Positions 46,320 through 57,982 are shown, counted from the stretch's first letter. The stretch is 64,000 nucleotides of DNA from Tetrastigma voinierianum (GCA_016808115.1 JAEQBH010000033.1:1101001-1165000), one strand, 5' to 3'. Program-made: numbers and translations. Notes: generated by a model not told the origin, from the letters alone.

Positions 46320-47117
46320 GTGGGATAATTTCTTGGGCATGGGATCGAAGGCAACTGAGGGTTTTTCCATGTTTTAACGAACGTATTTTCTACCATTTAT
46401 GGTTTGAGTCAAACGTAGGCTTTAATCCGCGGGTTGCTTTGAATGAGTAGTATTTGATAAGCTGGGTTCATTGGATGCTTATTGGTAGATCCATTGACAT
46501 CAGTTAGTTATATAAATCTATGGGTTATTGATAGGCTATTCAAGAGATATTTTATTTTCCCAAATTTTAGGTTTTGATCCCGCGGGTTCCTTGTAAGTAG
46601 CCAATACTTGGTAAGCTTTTAGGGTTAATTATATGCTTATTGTTAGTCTGATGACATTCATTAGTTATCATTTATTAAATTTGTTGAAAAATTGAGTCGG
46701 GTGATGTTATTCCTTGTCAAGAGACCATGAGAGGCAAATACCAATTTTTAAAGATAGTTATTTAGAGATTCGGTTTTAAGTTAAATGAAGAAGCGGTTTG
46801 GGAGATGACTATATGTCATCCTTCTACTTAGAGAAAAGACCTTGGAACCTCGGTCGCCTCAGGACCCCGATACAATGACCCTAACACTATAAGGAATTCT
46901 ATTTTACATTTTCTAACTTGTTTTTATTTTCGGTTTTAAACCCCAAAACCTCACTGTTTTTACCAAACCTGAAAATCCAAATTGAAATTCACTATTTTTG
47001 AACCTCACTATAAATCATTTGTATGAAGAAAACTCATCCACGTGTTAGGCCTAGAGCAGATTATCTGCGGAAGTAGCTTTTATACGACAATAGGAAGGAA
47101 TTTAGGATATAAATATT
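46320..47117 (+). mobile_element. Element B LTR, 3' portion
   Basis: It aligns with the element B 5' LTR from the equivalent of about 33526 to GGATATAAATATT and stops 30-odd bases before the expected LTR end, at GTTGA. About 190 bp of it are also present in the piece ending at 37842, so the two pieces are not a simple split of one LTR. Confidence 0.82.
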
Positions 47118-47122
47118 GTTGA
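47118..47122 (+). repeat. Target-site duplication GTTGA of element B, right
   Basis: It is identical to 32846-32850 and is followed by element D coding sequence. Confidence 0.85.
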
Positions 47123-47679
47123 TTAGGATCACTGCGTGCCTGGTCGGTATTAGCGGAATACGGTGGCATAATTACGCATGCTAAGAAGTTCTAATATCGA
47201 CATACCAAGGTGATTGGAGTGTGATTGGAATAGCGCTCATCTTGGAAAATTTTCTGCTATTTCCCTTTCTTCTTCTTGTACAGCAGGTTTTTCTACTCTT
47301 GACAAGTGATCTGCTATCACATTATCACAACCTTTCTTGTCTTTTATTTCTAGATAACATTCATGTAATAACAATACCCACCTAATCAGTCTTGGTTTTG
47401 CTTCTTTCTTTGCCATTATATATTTAATTGCTGCATGATCAGTGTGTATAATAAATGGGACCCCAAAATATACGGCCTAAATTTTTCACATGCAAATACT
47501 ATTGCCAACATCTCCTTTTCAGAAGTAGAGTAATTTTCCTGAGCTTCATTGAAGGTTTTCCTAGCATGGTAAATGGCCTTGAACACCTTTTCAGCTTTTT
47601 GTCCCAATACAACTCCTATTGCAAAATCACTGGCATTATATATGATTTCAAATTCTCTGTTCCAATATGGTTTTGCCAT
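47123..47679 (-). pseudogene. Ty3 RNase H and linker (element D)
   Basis: On the minus strand YNASDFAIGVVLGQ, carrying the first catalytic Asp of RNase H, is followed by YHARKTFNEAQENYSTSEKEMLAIVFACEKFRPYILG with the catalytic-region Glu of the TSEKE block. After frameshifts come DNVIADHLSRVEKPA and NFLACVIMPPYSAN, the connection to integrase. The reading reaches the nested element B at 47122 and resumes at 32845. RNase H removes the RNA strand of the hybrid during reverse transcription. Confidence 0.92.
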
Positions 47680-48660
47680 GATGGGAGCTTCAACTAGTCT
47701 GGATTTGATCTATTCAAAAGAATTACGGATTCATGAGAGTGAACGTATCTTTCGGTGGTCTAGCAATTTTGAGAAATCTCGATAAATCTTTTGTAAAATC
47801 CGACATGTCTGAAAACTTCTAATTTCCTTATTTGTGTAGGTGGCATCGATTTTATAATTGAAACTTTGTGGTACCTTACAGCCTGTGCGAAATCATGTGC
47901 CCTAGGACAATTCCTTCTGTCACCATAAAGTGGCATTTTTCCCAATTCAAAGCTAGATTCTTATCCTGGCACCTTTTAAGTTCTATCCCCAAGTTATGCA
48001 AGCACTATTCAAAACTAGATGCATACACCGTGAAATCATCCATGAAGATCTCCATAAGTTCTTTTGCCAAATCATAAAATAGTGACATCATGCACCTTTG
48101 GAATGTACCAAGAGGATTACACAAACCAAATGGCATTCTTCTAAAAGCAAAAGTACCAAATGGGCATGTAAAGGTAGTTTTCTCCTAATTCTCAAGTGCA
48201 ATGGAAATTTGGTTATATCCAGAGTATCCATCGAGAAAACATAGTGAGGTGTCACAACAACCTATCCGACATCGTCCCGATGAAAGCGGGGGGAAAATAG
48301 ATCCTTTCTTGTTGCGGTGTTAGTTTTACGTAGTCGATACGCCCTCCATTCTGTCATAGTTCTTGTGAATCGGTTCATTCTTTTCATTTTTGATCCGCGG
48401 TGAATCCACCTTTCCTAGGAACCACATGTCTTGGGCTCACGAAGCTATATAGTATAGCATATATAAAACACAGATTCAACCATTTGAACTTCTTTACGGC
48501 AAACTTCTTTCATCACGAGGAGTTAGCTTCCTTTGATGATCAATAGAAGCTTTTGCATTATCATTAGGCAATATTTTGTGCATGCAAATAGAGGGATTCA
48601 TACCCTTCAGATCCTCAATTGACCAAGCAATAGCTTCCTTGTACTTTCTTAGAATTTCTA
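47680..48660 (-). pseudogene. Ty3 reverse transcriptase (element D, decayed)
   Basis: The minus strand shows in order EAIAWSIEDLKGMNPSICMHKI (near 48630-48560), VSPRHVVPRKG (near 48420), a GGRIDYVKL block, PFGTF/FAFRRMPFG-like remnants (about 48180-48120), and the active-site box MEIFMDDFT at 48032-48046, with the YxDD-type motif present as FMDD. Then follow GKMPLYGDRR-type pieces of the thumb/connection. Stops and frameshifts are frequent, so no single frame is intact. Order and motifs fit the Athila/Tat branch. Confidence 0.9.
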
Positions 48661-48799
48661 GCAACTTCTGTTCTTCAGATTCAGTTAAAGCAGCTGATAT
48701 GATAACTAGTTTTCACTTTTTTGGTTCTAGGAAAGCATATTTCAAATGACTGGGCAATTCCTTCAAAATTAACCCTTATGCACTAATTTCCTGCTCAGT

Positions 48800-49430
48800 A
48801 GATTTACGTCACAGTACGCATACATCATCTTGGTGTTTTTCATTCATGCTCGAGGCCCCATTTCTTTGTTATACATATTGGAAGGCAATATTTCACAATC
48901 AATACTCTCAAGATACTGAAAATTCATCTCAATTTCATTGATATAATGTTGAAGAGTACAGTCATAACTCAATTCAACAAATAAAATTTATTGTTTTCTC
49001 TGATAATTACAACTTTTTGAATCTACATCGGGGTGTTCCAAACTCCTATTAACATTAAAGTGCCTTTGCTTCATTCCCACCCTTAAGTCGATTCACCTTT
49101 CTATATCTATCAAAGCGCTCAGTTACTAAGAAAGATTAACCCTAGCGACAAAGGAACTTAGGTGTCTTCCTCGTCACCATAATATGAAATACCACGAGAC
49201 GAAGATGAATTTTCCCACCTTAATGACACATCTTCCCAAGATTTATTCTGGTTGTGCCATTGATTTGTCGACCATTTACAATGTTATTCTTTGTTGGGGT
49301 TAGTTCCCCCGAACTGGAGTCTTTGCACCAGCGACCAGGCGTAATTTATACTAGCACGAGTCACACAAAGCCATAATGATTCATAATTCCACATGGAAAC
49401 GATAAAATTGAAACTTCTAGGTCCTTCATT
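48800..49430 (-). pseudogene. Probable protease region of element D (poorly preserved)
   Basis: This stretch lies between the Gag C-terminal block and the reverse transcriptase N-terminus, where the aspartic protease belongs. I could not place a convincing D-S/T-G triad, so the call is positional. Confidence 0.4.
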
Positions 49431-51299
49431 TTCTTTATCATGCCTTTATCAATGCTTGATCGGGTTCCACTATTCCTTCCTCATATTTTCCTTTTCAACA
49501 TTCGGTATCTCATCGAAATTTTGATTAGGCATTTGGTTGATTACTTCTGCAAAGGGGATATTGATTTCTATCTTCTTGAAGATGTCGAAGAATCTAGAAA
49601 TCTGCTCTTCCCTTTTTGATTTCTGAAGCCTCTAGGGGAATGCCATTGTAGGTGTATAAGCCGGTACTCTCTCTTTCTATTTCTACTTACTACTTCCTTC
49701 AGGCTATTCAATCTGTATCTTCTTCTTTGCTTCTGTATTCTTTTCAGGCATGCTCTTCTCTCTTTCCGTTCAAGTTTCTTCTTGATCTGCATCAGTCTCT
49801 TCTTTCCTTTCTTTCTTTCTGTTGTTGCCCACTTCTTTCCCACTTCTTAAGCTGGTGCCATGCGGAGTCCTTTGGATTCTTTTGAGTGTCACTAGGGAAT
49901 GTACCCTTGCTCTGATTTGGCATACTAAGGGCCAGCTACCCTACTGGTGTCTCCATGTTCTTCAATAAGGCACTTGTATTCTTCTGATACACTTGAGTAT
50001 CAGACTTGAAAGCTTCCTAGTTAGACAATTTCTATTCAAGGAATTGTATCAGCCTCCTATTGTCCCCCATGAACTATAGCATTTGTTCTTCAAATGGTTG
50101 GGTCCTCCTATGACCCTGATAGTCATTCTTGCCTTCCACCCTTGATCTTTGCTAGCGGGACAACGAATTGCTGGCGATATCCTATTCGAGATTCTGTCAA
50201 TACCTTGGGCCTTGTCAGCACGCCCCTCAAGCGTGAGAAATTCTCATAGTTCCTCGATCTTTGGATTGTAGTTTATTAGACATGTTAGGATTTGGCTTGA
50301 AATAGTAACTTCTTGATTTATTCACGTACTTAGCCTCCTCAACCTCATAAGAGTCCTCTTATGTTGGTACTTCAACACTTCTTCTCATTGCTTCTCTTTC
50401 CATTGCTCCTCTCTCATAAGCAGTGTACATTTTTCTTTCCTGTTTGTCCATCCTGTGCATGATGGCATCTAACTTTGCTTCCATAGCTTTCATTTACTCG
50501 ACTTCATGACCCGCTTTCCTCACATTGTTCCTTGGCTTCAGTTGAGCCTTCATATTGCACTTGGCGGGTCTTCATGGAATCCTAGCTTCTTGGCCCATTT
50601 TCTTTTGAATGCTCCACGGCGCAGACATCAATGATGCCCTTAGATGTATCATTTAAGTCATGATTTACTATATCCATCTGAGTTTTTAAATCAATTCCAT
50701 GCATCGGGCACCTCTTCAGCAACCTCTTGAATCTTTCCCAGACTATGTATAGGTTCTCATCTTCCCCCTATTGGAACACTATGATCTGTCTTCTTCTCTC
50801 TGAGGTGGAGATGGAAAGAACACCGCAGTATACTTCCTGACTCTTCGAGTTTCATTGAACCTTATGGTAATATTTCATTACCATGTGGTTGCTATATCTC
50901 TTAAGGAAAATGGAAGAGATGCAGCTTTATCACCTGGCCTCCAAACCATTCCAGCGTCAACATGTGTTGCCATCAGAAACCTACCAGTGCTCGTTGGGGT
51001 GCCAGTGGGGTGGCCAGTGAAGCGATGTTGTTGCGCCATTGTTATGAAAGGCGACTTATGTTCAAAGTATGCGCATCAACGGTAAAATTTGTCGATTCAC
51101 GAGAATATTCTTCCTGAATGATGGGCCTCCAGAAATCCTCCATTGTGTCAGTCATAGGGGGCCTTCTGGCTACTGTCCTTTGCTCCTCTATCTGGCCATG
51201 TCTTCCATCTTCCATGGTTGCATTCTCTTCTCTTTTAGTCTTTCTTAACCTTCTGAGTGTTCTTTCCAATTCAGTGTTTGTTGTATGATGCGGAATCAC
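49431..51299 (-). pseudogene. Athila/Tat-type Gag (element D, decayed)
   Basis: The minus strand starts around 51299 with MIPHHTTNTELERTLRRLRK and TDTMEDFWRPIIQEEYSRESTNF, the MEDFWRPIIQ N-terminal Gag landmark. Downstream frames give SLPFSLRDIATTW (about 50890), ERFKRLLKRCPMHGI (about 50740) and, at the C-terminus, GLYTYNGIPPRGFRNQKGKSRFLDFFDIFKKIEINIPFAEVI (about 49650-49540), the Gag-protease linker. A highly charged K/E-rich segment precedes the linker (49568-49843). Multiple frameshifts break the gene. It starts about 220 bp inside the primer site. Confidence 0.88.
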
Positions 51300-51515
51300 A
51301 TTTCTTATGCTTTAAAGGATTTCTGAGGGTGACCTCGGATTAATAGAGGATTAGAGGAACTAAAAAAATTTATTTCAACATGACATTAAAGTCAGGTGAC
51401 AATTATCATAACCTTATAAACTGTTTTGATCTTTTCTTTTATAACATTTTAGAATAATGTCCAAAGTAGCATTTACCTCGTTTGATAGAATATTGATTTA
51501 ACCAATCCTTTCAAT

Positions 51516-51532
51516 TCCCGACAACGATGCCA
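51516..51532 (-). promoter_or_regulatory. Primer-binding site of element D (tRNA-Asp type, decayed)
   Basis: The minus strand reads TGGCATCGTTGTCGGGA after ACAAGTTTTA, as in element C. The differences from TGGCGCCGTTGCCGGGGA are mainly CpG transitions. Confidence 0.82.
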
Positions 51533-51543
51533 TAAAACTTGTT

Positions 51544-54346
51544 TGCCTTTTTCTATATAGACTAAAAAACCCCTCAAATTCACATAGTTGAAAGAGTCTT
51601 ACACTCTTCTTGCATCCATGTCACTTGGTTTAGCTTGTTTGATTAAATAAATCTTCTTAATTGTTCAAGATTTTAAATGGTCTAATCTATGACAACTATG
51701 AGTCTCTGAATACTTTAAGTATTAAAATCTGAATGCAAGTCGGAATCTTCCCAGTTAAGCCAAGAATTATAAATCAACTACCTCACTCTTACAAAGTTAT
51801 ATACTGTTGCAATGAAAGAATTGATGATTGGAAGTTTTATCTAGAAAATAAAAGTCTGATTATGAACAAAACATATTGAAATAACATGACAGATGACCAA
51901 AAATATAAAGGAACAAAATATTGGACCGAATCTGTTCCTGAGAAGCGAAACTATCAAAGAATTACAATGAATCGGGTCAATACCTACGAAAATACATTGC
52001 TCTATTTTGTATGGATGCGGATTTGTCGAGATTGCCTAAATATTGCAGTTGGATTTCTTAATATTCACTGGTTAGAAACCCTTGCTTCTCTCGAAGTCAA
52101 GATCGAACCAACTACTTGTATTTATGATTTTCTTGCAAAATCTGGGTATTTTTCTTTCTCAAATCCTTACACCATTCTTGATGACTGCAGGCACCTTTCT
52201 TCAGGATTCTACAGAGAATTTCTACTTGAGTGGGGCAAATCATCTCCAGATATATTGGTTCCTTCCATGATAGATCTGAGCTAACACAGGGTTGGGAGCT
52301 TCCCTTTAGATTGAGGTGAAATCTATATATGATTATTTATATTGAGAAATACTCCCCTCCAAATTCAATTATAAGAGAATGGGGGATTTATCGAAACTCA
52401 ATTTTCAAATAACAGTTGTGTTAAATGATTATATATTATACCCATAAGTGAATGCTCTTAGCTATCACGAATCTCCAACTATGTGTCACGCAGAGGGCAT
52501 CCTGGAAATCAGAGAAAGATACAATCCTTAAACGGGTATTTGGTACTACCATTGGGAACTTATAGATTCAAAAACAACACCAAGTAAATAAATGACAACC
52601 CAAATAATTCTCTCCAGATTTTTGCAGAAAAGACTATAACTATTATGTCGAATCAAAGTGAGCTGGTTAATTCTTTTTATTATGAATATAGTACAACATT
52701 GGTCAAGTACATCCTTTGTAATTGAAGTAAAGTGAGAATAAAGTTACTAGAAATTTGTCTAGATTTCCTGATTTTCATGCAGGTGTTTAAAGAAAATATA
52801 AATAAAATCAGAAACTTTGTCGTTTTACACCTGACCTGAATTAAATGCAGATTCAGATCGAGAAAAGAAAAAGAAAATAAAGAAAATAAAATAAAATCTA
52901 CTCTAAACTATACAATGAACCCTTCTTCTCTTCCATTTCTCGGTGTCGAGAGTGAAAAAGTTAGAGGTTACTTTACTATTCTCACACTGTCTATTTATAT
53001 ATGTCATAAGAAAATGGGCCGAATGCACAAAGATCCAGGTATAATTCCTAAAAGAAAAAGCCCAGATTACTGTCTCATGTGGCGACCTAGATTCCCTTTA
53101 TTTGCCCCAATTCAGTTTCAACCAGGTTTCTTCAATTGCGACCCGGTTTCTCTCAGCTTCGTTGATTAGTGGTCGCGACCTTTTTGGCTCAGTTGTTCTT
53201 AAGGGAGTTGATGTCGCAACCTTAGTCTCAAGTCGCAACCTTGTTGTGGATTCCTTACACCAACAGTATGATCCGCGACTTTGGTTTTGGGGTTGCAACC
53301 TCCTTTTGAAGTGGTACCACTTTGGTTGCTGGTCGGGACTTCCTTTCCTTGGCACTTTGCGTCCGCGACCTCTCGAGTTTTAAGGTTCGCGACCACATTT
53401 TGTTTCCTCTTGTCTTACCTCGGGTCGTGAGTTTCTTTTTTTCAGGTTGCGACCTCCTTTTTGGTCTTTTGCTTTGATATAGTCATAATTTATGTTGCGA
53501 CGTCAATAATTGGTGCGACTACGCGGCCGACCTCACACCTTTAAGCAGGTCATGAACTTGTGTGTGTAGCGACCTCACATTACTCCTTTTGCGGTTCTGA
53601 GTTGTCTTAGTTGCTTTAAACATAATTTCGACCTGGATGTTGATGCTTAGTGTCTATTCAGGTCGCGACCTCAGTGATTAGTCGCGTCCTCCTTTGAGGT
53701 TCTTGACTGATTAAGTTATCGTAACTCCCCTTTGCTTGGTAAAGACTTCGTTGGCGAGGTTTCACGTTACGACCACAATATTAGGTTGCGACATGGCTTT
53801 GTCATGTTCAGTGTTTCTTTAGGTCACGACCTCAGTGATTGGTCGCGACCTCCCTTGGGCTCCTTGGATAACAAAGTAGTTACAACTTCAAATCTCTTTG
53901 TTGTGACTCCCAATTCAATTCCATGTCGTGACCGCAGAGATAGCGTCACGACCCTCAGTCAGGTCGCTTCGTTGAAGCCCGGTTGCAACCGGAATTTTCT
54001 TGCGAGACCTCATCGTATTGGCTTCTTCAACGGATCAACGTCGCGATCTCAGATTAGCATTGCGACCTCAGCTTCTGCCTTAAATAATTTCTTTTGTCTT
54101 AACCACATTTTCTTGTTCGCCAACCTCATTACTTGGTCTTGGTGATGTTGTGACACGGAAATCTTGAACAAAACTCCTTGTCGCGACTTTCATTTTTCTT
54201 GTTGCGACCTCCTTTTTGTTCTCGGGTGAATTCTTCAGTTTTCTTTGGGATTTTCGCTTACAGTGTATTTTTTAAAATTAAATTTGAGCAAATTACCCAG
54301 GTTTCTGTATATGAATTAAAAATCAAATGAGTTTTTAGACTCATCA
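51544..54346 (-). mobile_element. Element D, 5' LTR (right copy, about 2.8 kb)
   Basis: The plus strand runs TGCCTTTTTCTATATAGAC to TTTAGACTCATCA. On the minus strand the LTR starts TGATGAGTCTAAAA. It is homologous to 25746-28590 and related to LTR C. It carries the GTCGCGACCTC array at about 53080-54210. ORFs 51886-52284, 52915-53169 and 53732-54145 are LTR internal and have counterparts in the left LTR, but no domain. Confidence 0.88.
53080..54210. repeat. GTCGCGACCTC array in LTR D, right copy
   Basis: It is the counterpart of 27300-28450, with the same order of sites (for example the CAGTGATTGGTCGCGACCTCC landmark) but different sites decayed in each copy. Confidence 0.88.
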
Positions 54347-56080
54347 ACTATCCAGAATTTAACAGAAAGTGGATAACTGTCTAGAATTTTACAAAATGCA
54401 CGAATAAACCATAATTTGGCCTTTTTAAAAACTAAGATCTTGGATGTGTTTCATCTCCCGGTGTACCTCTAGTACTTGAAAATATTTTGTCACAATAGGG
54501 TGAGCAATGCCTAGTAGAGAAAATCTCCTACAAGGGATACTCCCCACCTAAGTGCACAAGCAATGCCATGTTCACACATATACACACATTCAATTAAAAC
54601 ATGAACATTTCTACTTGAATGTCTACATGCCATGCCCCATGTCTCGAGTCCTCGTCGACTCCCTTACACATGCTTTTGCCATGTAAGAAAACTGTTTAAA
54701 AAAAAAAAGCTTTTTGTTTTTAAAACTCATTGGACAACCTCTGATATCAAAACCCATTGCACAACCCACCGATATCAACACACATTGGACAACCCTCCAA
54801 TATTAAATCCGCTGGACAAGCCTCTAATAAGATTTGTTGGACAACCCTCTGATATAATTTATTAGACATTCTCTGATATAATTTATTGGACAACCCTCTG
54901 ATATAATTTATTAGACAACCCTCTGATATTATCCATTCAAAGCCCATGTCATGCCCTCACACCCATTTCACGCGATGCCCCAGTTCACAAGCAATGCCAT
55001 TCATGTTCAATACACAATAAGAGCTACATGCAACAATTACATATCATGGATAATTATATCTACTGCATATAATTTATATCCATCATGTAACCCATTCATG
55101 TTAATATATCTCAAAAAAGCATGTATTAACATCATTCACAACACAATTTCATTTGTCATTCAAATGTAGCAATGACACACACATAATGATCCTAGATATT
55201 GGATCCATAAAATAAGGTACTACTCCGTCCCTCACAACTATGAACTTTTATGATTCGAACCATCAATTTATTTCATTTTCCGGCTATACACATCCCCAAC
55301 CTCCTGATTCTTACCTAGTTCCCAAAACAATAGCTCCGAGAAATAGTACAGACGTCTTAAATCACCCACAGTTCATTTTGAACTACCACAGTGCCCGACC
55401 ACACTTAGGCTGCACCAAATAATACAAATGGCCCTTAAGCAGAAATAAGTCAGTGGGGAGAAAACCCACCTCTTAGAGTTTAATGGCTGCATTGATTTTG
55501 GTACCCTCGAGTAGCTCTCTTCACGTGGATTGACTTTAATTCTCGAACCGTCGAACTTCGACTATCGGAAAATCGGGAAATTCTCTCTTTCCCTCTTCCT
55601 CTTTCTTCCTCTTTTTCTCCCCTTTTTTCCTTCTCCCTTCCCCTTTTTTCTTTTTCCTCCTCTCATTCTCCCTTACCGATTTGGTCTAAGTGGGAAATTT
55701 CCTCCCACCTTCCTACTCTCCTCCTCCTTTCCACATGTCCCTTTCTCCTTTCCTTTTTTTGATTTATATATTTATTTAATTATTTTTTGTTCCTATCCTA
55801 AAGTGATCCTTCCTCCTCTCTCTCATGGCCATGTGTCATCACATAGTCCATTAATCATGTGCCATGTGTCACATGCTTTAAGTGTCACCAGACACATTTG
55901 CTGTAAACCCAAAATTCCAAGCGTCTCGAGTCGATGAAATTATCTTGGGTAACTAGATTTCTGAGATGCTAGCAGTCCAAGTCTGTTTCACCATCGAGAT
56001 CTACAAATTTTAAGGTTTTCCAAGCGAAAGCAACTGATTTTACCATTTCAAAAAAAATTTGAATTTTTCGGTTTCTGAGA
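54347..56080 (-). mobile_element. Element G 5' LTR, right segment
   Basis: It contains the sister-LTR blocks GTGAGCAATGCCTAGTAG (54510) and TACTCCCCACCTAAGTGCA (about 54538), plus the terminal region with 'ATCGAGATCTACAAATTTTAAGG' near 55995. It fades at TTTTTCGGTTTCTGAGA near 56080, a degraded CGGGTTTTACA-type end. Together with 24366-25745 it forms one LTR split by element D. Confidence 0.75.
54727..54935. repeat. About 27-bp tandem repeat (GGACAACCCTCTGATAT...)
   Basis: Seven to eight units of TTGGACAACCCTCTGATATAATTTA type, more uniform toward the right. Related but fewer units occur at 59485-59650 in the solo LTR and near 7170, so the repeat is a mobile-family feature that has expanded here. 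Confidence 0.88.
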
Positions 56081-56637
56081 CCCCGACTAACATTATCACT
56101 ATAACCTATTTTTCTTGCCGGAAAGGTGTCTAAAATGGATCGATGAACTCAAGGCAAAAGTTAAGGATTAGAGAGATTAATTTGATCTGATAAATTAAGA
56201 TCTATAGGAAAATATACTATCAACGAAACCATCATAAATAAATCCAAAATCATTTCAAATTATCAATTTTATAGTAAGTGGAAGCATACTTGGTTAGCCA
56301 TAATAGAAGATAATATAAATCTTACGATTATTAGTCTCCCAACTCAACACGTTCTTTCACAGGGAATCCTATTGTTTTCTCTTTGATTTTTTGATAGATG
56401 ATGGGATGTAAAATCAGAATTAAAGTAACATGTGATTTGATACTATAACAACAAAATAAAAATGACATTTTAGCGTTTGCTCCATATCAAATACAATAAA
56501 ATCCAAATTATCCGAATCATAGTTGATCGCTTTTAATTTGATCAACTTGAAAAGCAACATTACACGTGTGAAATACCCAAACAAACAAACAAAAAAACAT
56601 CATAATATATATATAAGGTAAGTCCCGTATCTAGTCT
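56081..56637. other. AT-rich interval without gene
   Basis: No transposon terminus or coding motif is visible. It is the downstream flank of the membrane-protein exon on the minus strand. Confidence 0.5.
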
Positions 56638-57094
56638 CTAAACTGGAAGCTCTTGCGGTGTGAAAGTATGATTCATGAGTCTGTTAAATGTGTGTAATGC
56701 TCGAAGAAGTAGTTGGCCAAGGAAGTTGTGACACCTTTGCTTGTAGTCCCATGCAACCTTTGCTAAGAGTAAGACCCAAAAACCAAGAAGCACCCATCCA
56801 AATATTGGAAGTAAAATCAATAATAACAAAATAAGGGCAAGGAAACCAAAAAGGAGACTAATGACCCCACTAATACCAATCCTAATCCCAACCCCAATCC
56901 ATGTCAGAAAAATTTCCCCAACGATAACCGCTCCAACGTGGATGGTTATAACAACTATAAAAATTGATATAACAACCTTATATTTCTCAAACAATGGAGA
57001 AACATCGTTGTTTCCTTGGAACATCACTTGCATGAGCACACCCAGTATTGTAATGTAAAATATATAAGCCTCCACTATGATTGGGGAAATTCGT
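56638..57094 (-). CDS. Multi-pass membrane protein, probable terminal exon
   Basis: An open minus-strand frame of about 150 codons ends at TAG (56638-56640). At the 5' side, a long T run followed by GTGTCATAG ending at 57095 looks like a splice acceptor. The codons upstream of it lack an ATG, so this is more likely a 3' exon than a whole gene. The protein begins RISPIIVEAYIFYITILGVLMQ and has four to five hydrophobic spans (around VEAYIFYITILGVLM, VVISIFIVVITIHVGAVIVG, ISGVISLLFGFLALILLLLI and LPIFGWVLLGFWVLLLAKVAW). A charged, soluble tail, DYKQRCHNFLGQLLLRALHTF..., follows. I do not recognise the family. It is the only clearly open, non-transposon coding sequence here; the upstream exon was not found. 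Confidence 0.55.
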
Positions 57095-57247
57095 CTATGA
57101 CACAAAAAAAAAAAAGATTCCTGATCACATTTAATGTTAATAATAAGTGTTAAATTAACAAATTTTGAATGGGAAATAGATACTTCTGTTTAATAATTAT
57201 ATGAACAAGTTTTGTAATCATTTTAGGCTTCTAGTCAAAGCTAGAAA

Positions 57248-57260
57248 CACTACAAGAAAA
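57248..57260 (+). mobile_element. CACTA-type terminal motif (single end)
   Basis: CACTACAAGAAAA, followed by AAAGAGTATTTCTTAACATATAA, matches the classic terminus of plant CACTA (En/Spm) transposons. No opposing TTTTCTTGTAGTG was seen to the right, so the element is truncated or its partner lies elsewhere. Confidence 0.5.
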
Positions 57261-57549
57261 AAGAGTATTTCTTAACATATAATTTTCTTACATATGAGCA
57301 ATATATGTTATAGTTTCTTATTTCAAATGACAATGACGACTTATGTGCCTTTGGGAAAGCAAGCATGACATAAATAAAATTTACAAGATCAAGTTTGACT
57401 TATAAGATGTCTACCATGTCAGAGACATTTAAGTCAAGAAAATTTATTATTTACATTTAAACATGTTAGATGTAGTTTTTATGGATAAGTTCACATATAG
57501 AATATTAGTCAAGGTTAGTTGAGTGAAATAAAAGTCATTCTCTAATGAA

Positions 57550-57562
57550 GTACTATATATAC
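57550..57562 (+). promoter_or_regulatory. Possible plus-strand TATA box
   Basis: CTATATATACTCC is followed by an A/C-rich leader-like stretch and a CTCCCTCTCTCT pyrimidine patch, 420 bp before the small ORF at 57983. It is weak evidence for a transcription start and could also belong to a transposon. Confidence 0.25.
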
Positions 57563-57982
57563 TCCTATTTCCCTAATCCTCTCAAAACAGGATAGCTTGT
57601 TTGCTCTGCAAACATTTCACTGTTAGGAACTTCAAAACCAAGAGAACAATCACAACAAAGAGGAATCGTTTCACGACTCTGTCTCCCTCTCTCTATGTCT
57701 TTTTATCTTTGATTTTCTCTCTAATTTATGTTATATGTTTGCATCTACAACAATTCATGTGAGGTTGTTCGATGGAACATACGATTCTTGCACATTACTA
57801 TTAAAAAAATCAATGTTCATCGTTTGCCTTTCATTTTATTACTTGAGATTAGCAATTAGGTTGGGTATTCAACTCATGCAATAAAAAATTTTTGATGGTG
57901 GAGGGAGATTAACACTACATGTTAGGCTTTTGAAGATAAAAATCTAGATATCTACACAACACAAATGAAGAAATAGAAGGAC

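Noticed and set aside
47455..47785. Plus-strand ORFs over 47.4-47.8 kb
   Set aside because: They are antisense shadows of the RNase H and reverse transcriptase coding sequence.
52915..53169. ORF beginning MNPSSLPFLGVESEKVRGYF, also near-identical at 27149
   Set aside because: Its presence in both LTRs of element D explains the conservation; it lacks a domain and sits in LTR sequence, so duplication is not evidence of a gene.
55530..55937. 135-residue phenylalanine/leucine-rich ORF
   Set aside because: It is a translation of pyrimidine-rich LTR sequence (CTTCC and TTTCC runs) within LTR G.
56861..57058. Plus-strand 65-residue threonine/isoleucine-rich ORF
   Set aside because: It is the antisense shadow of the membrane-protein exon.
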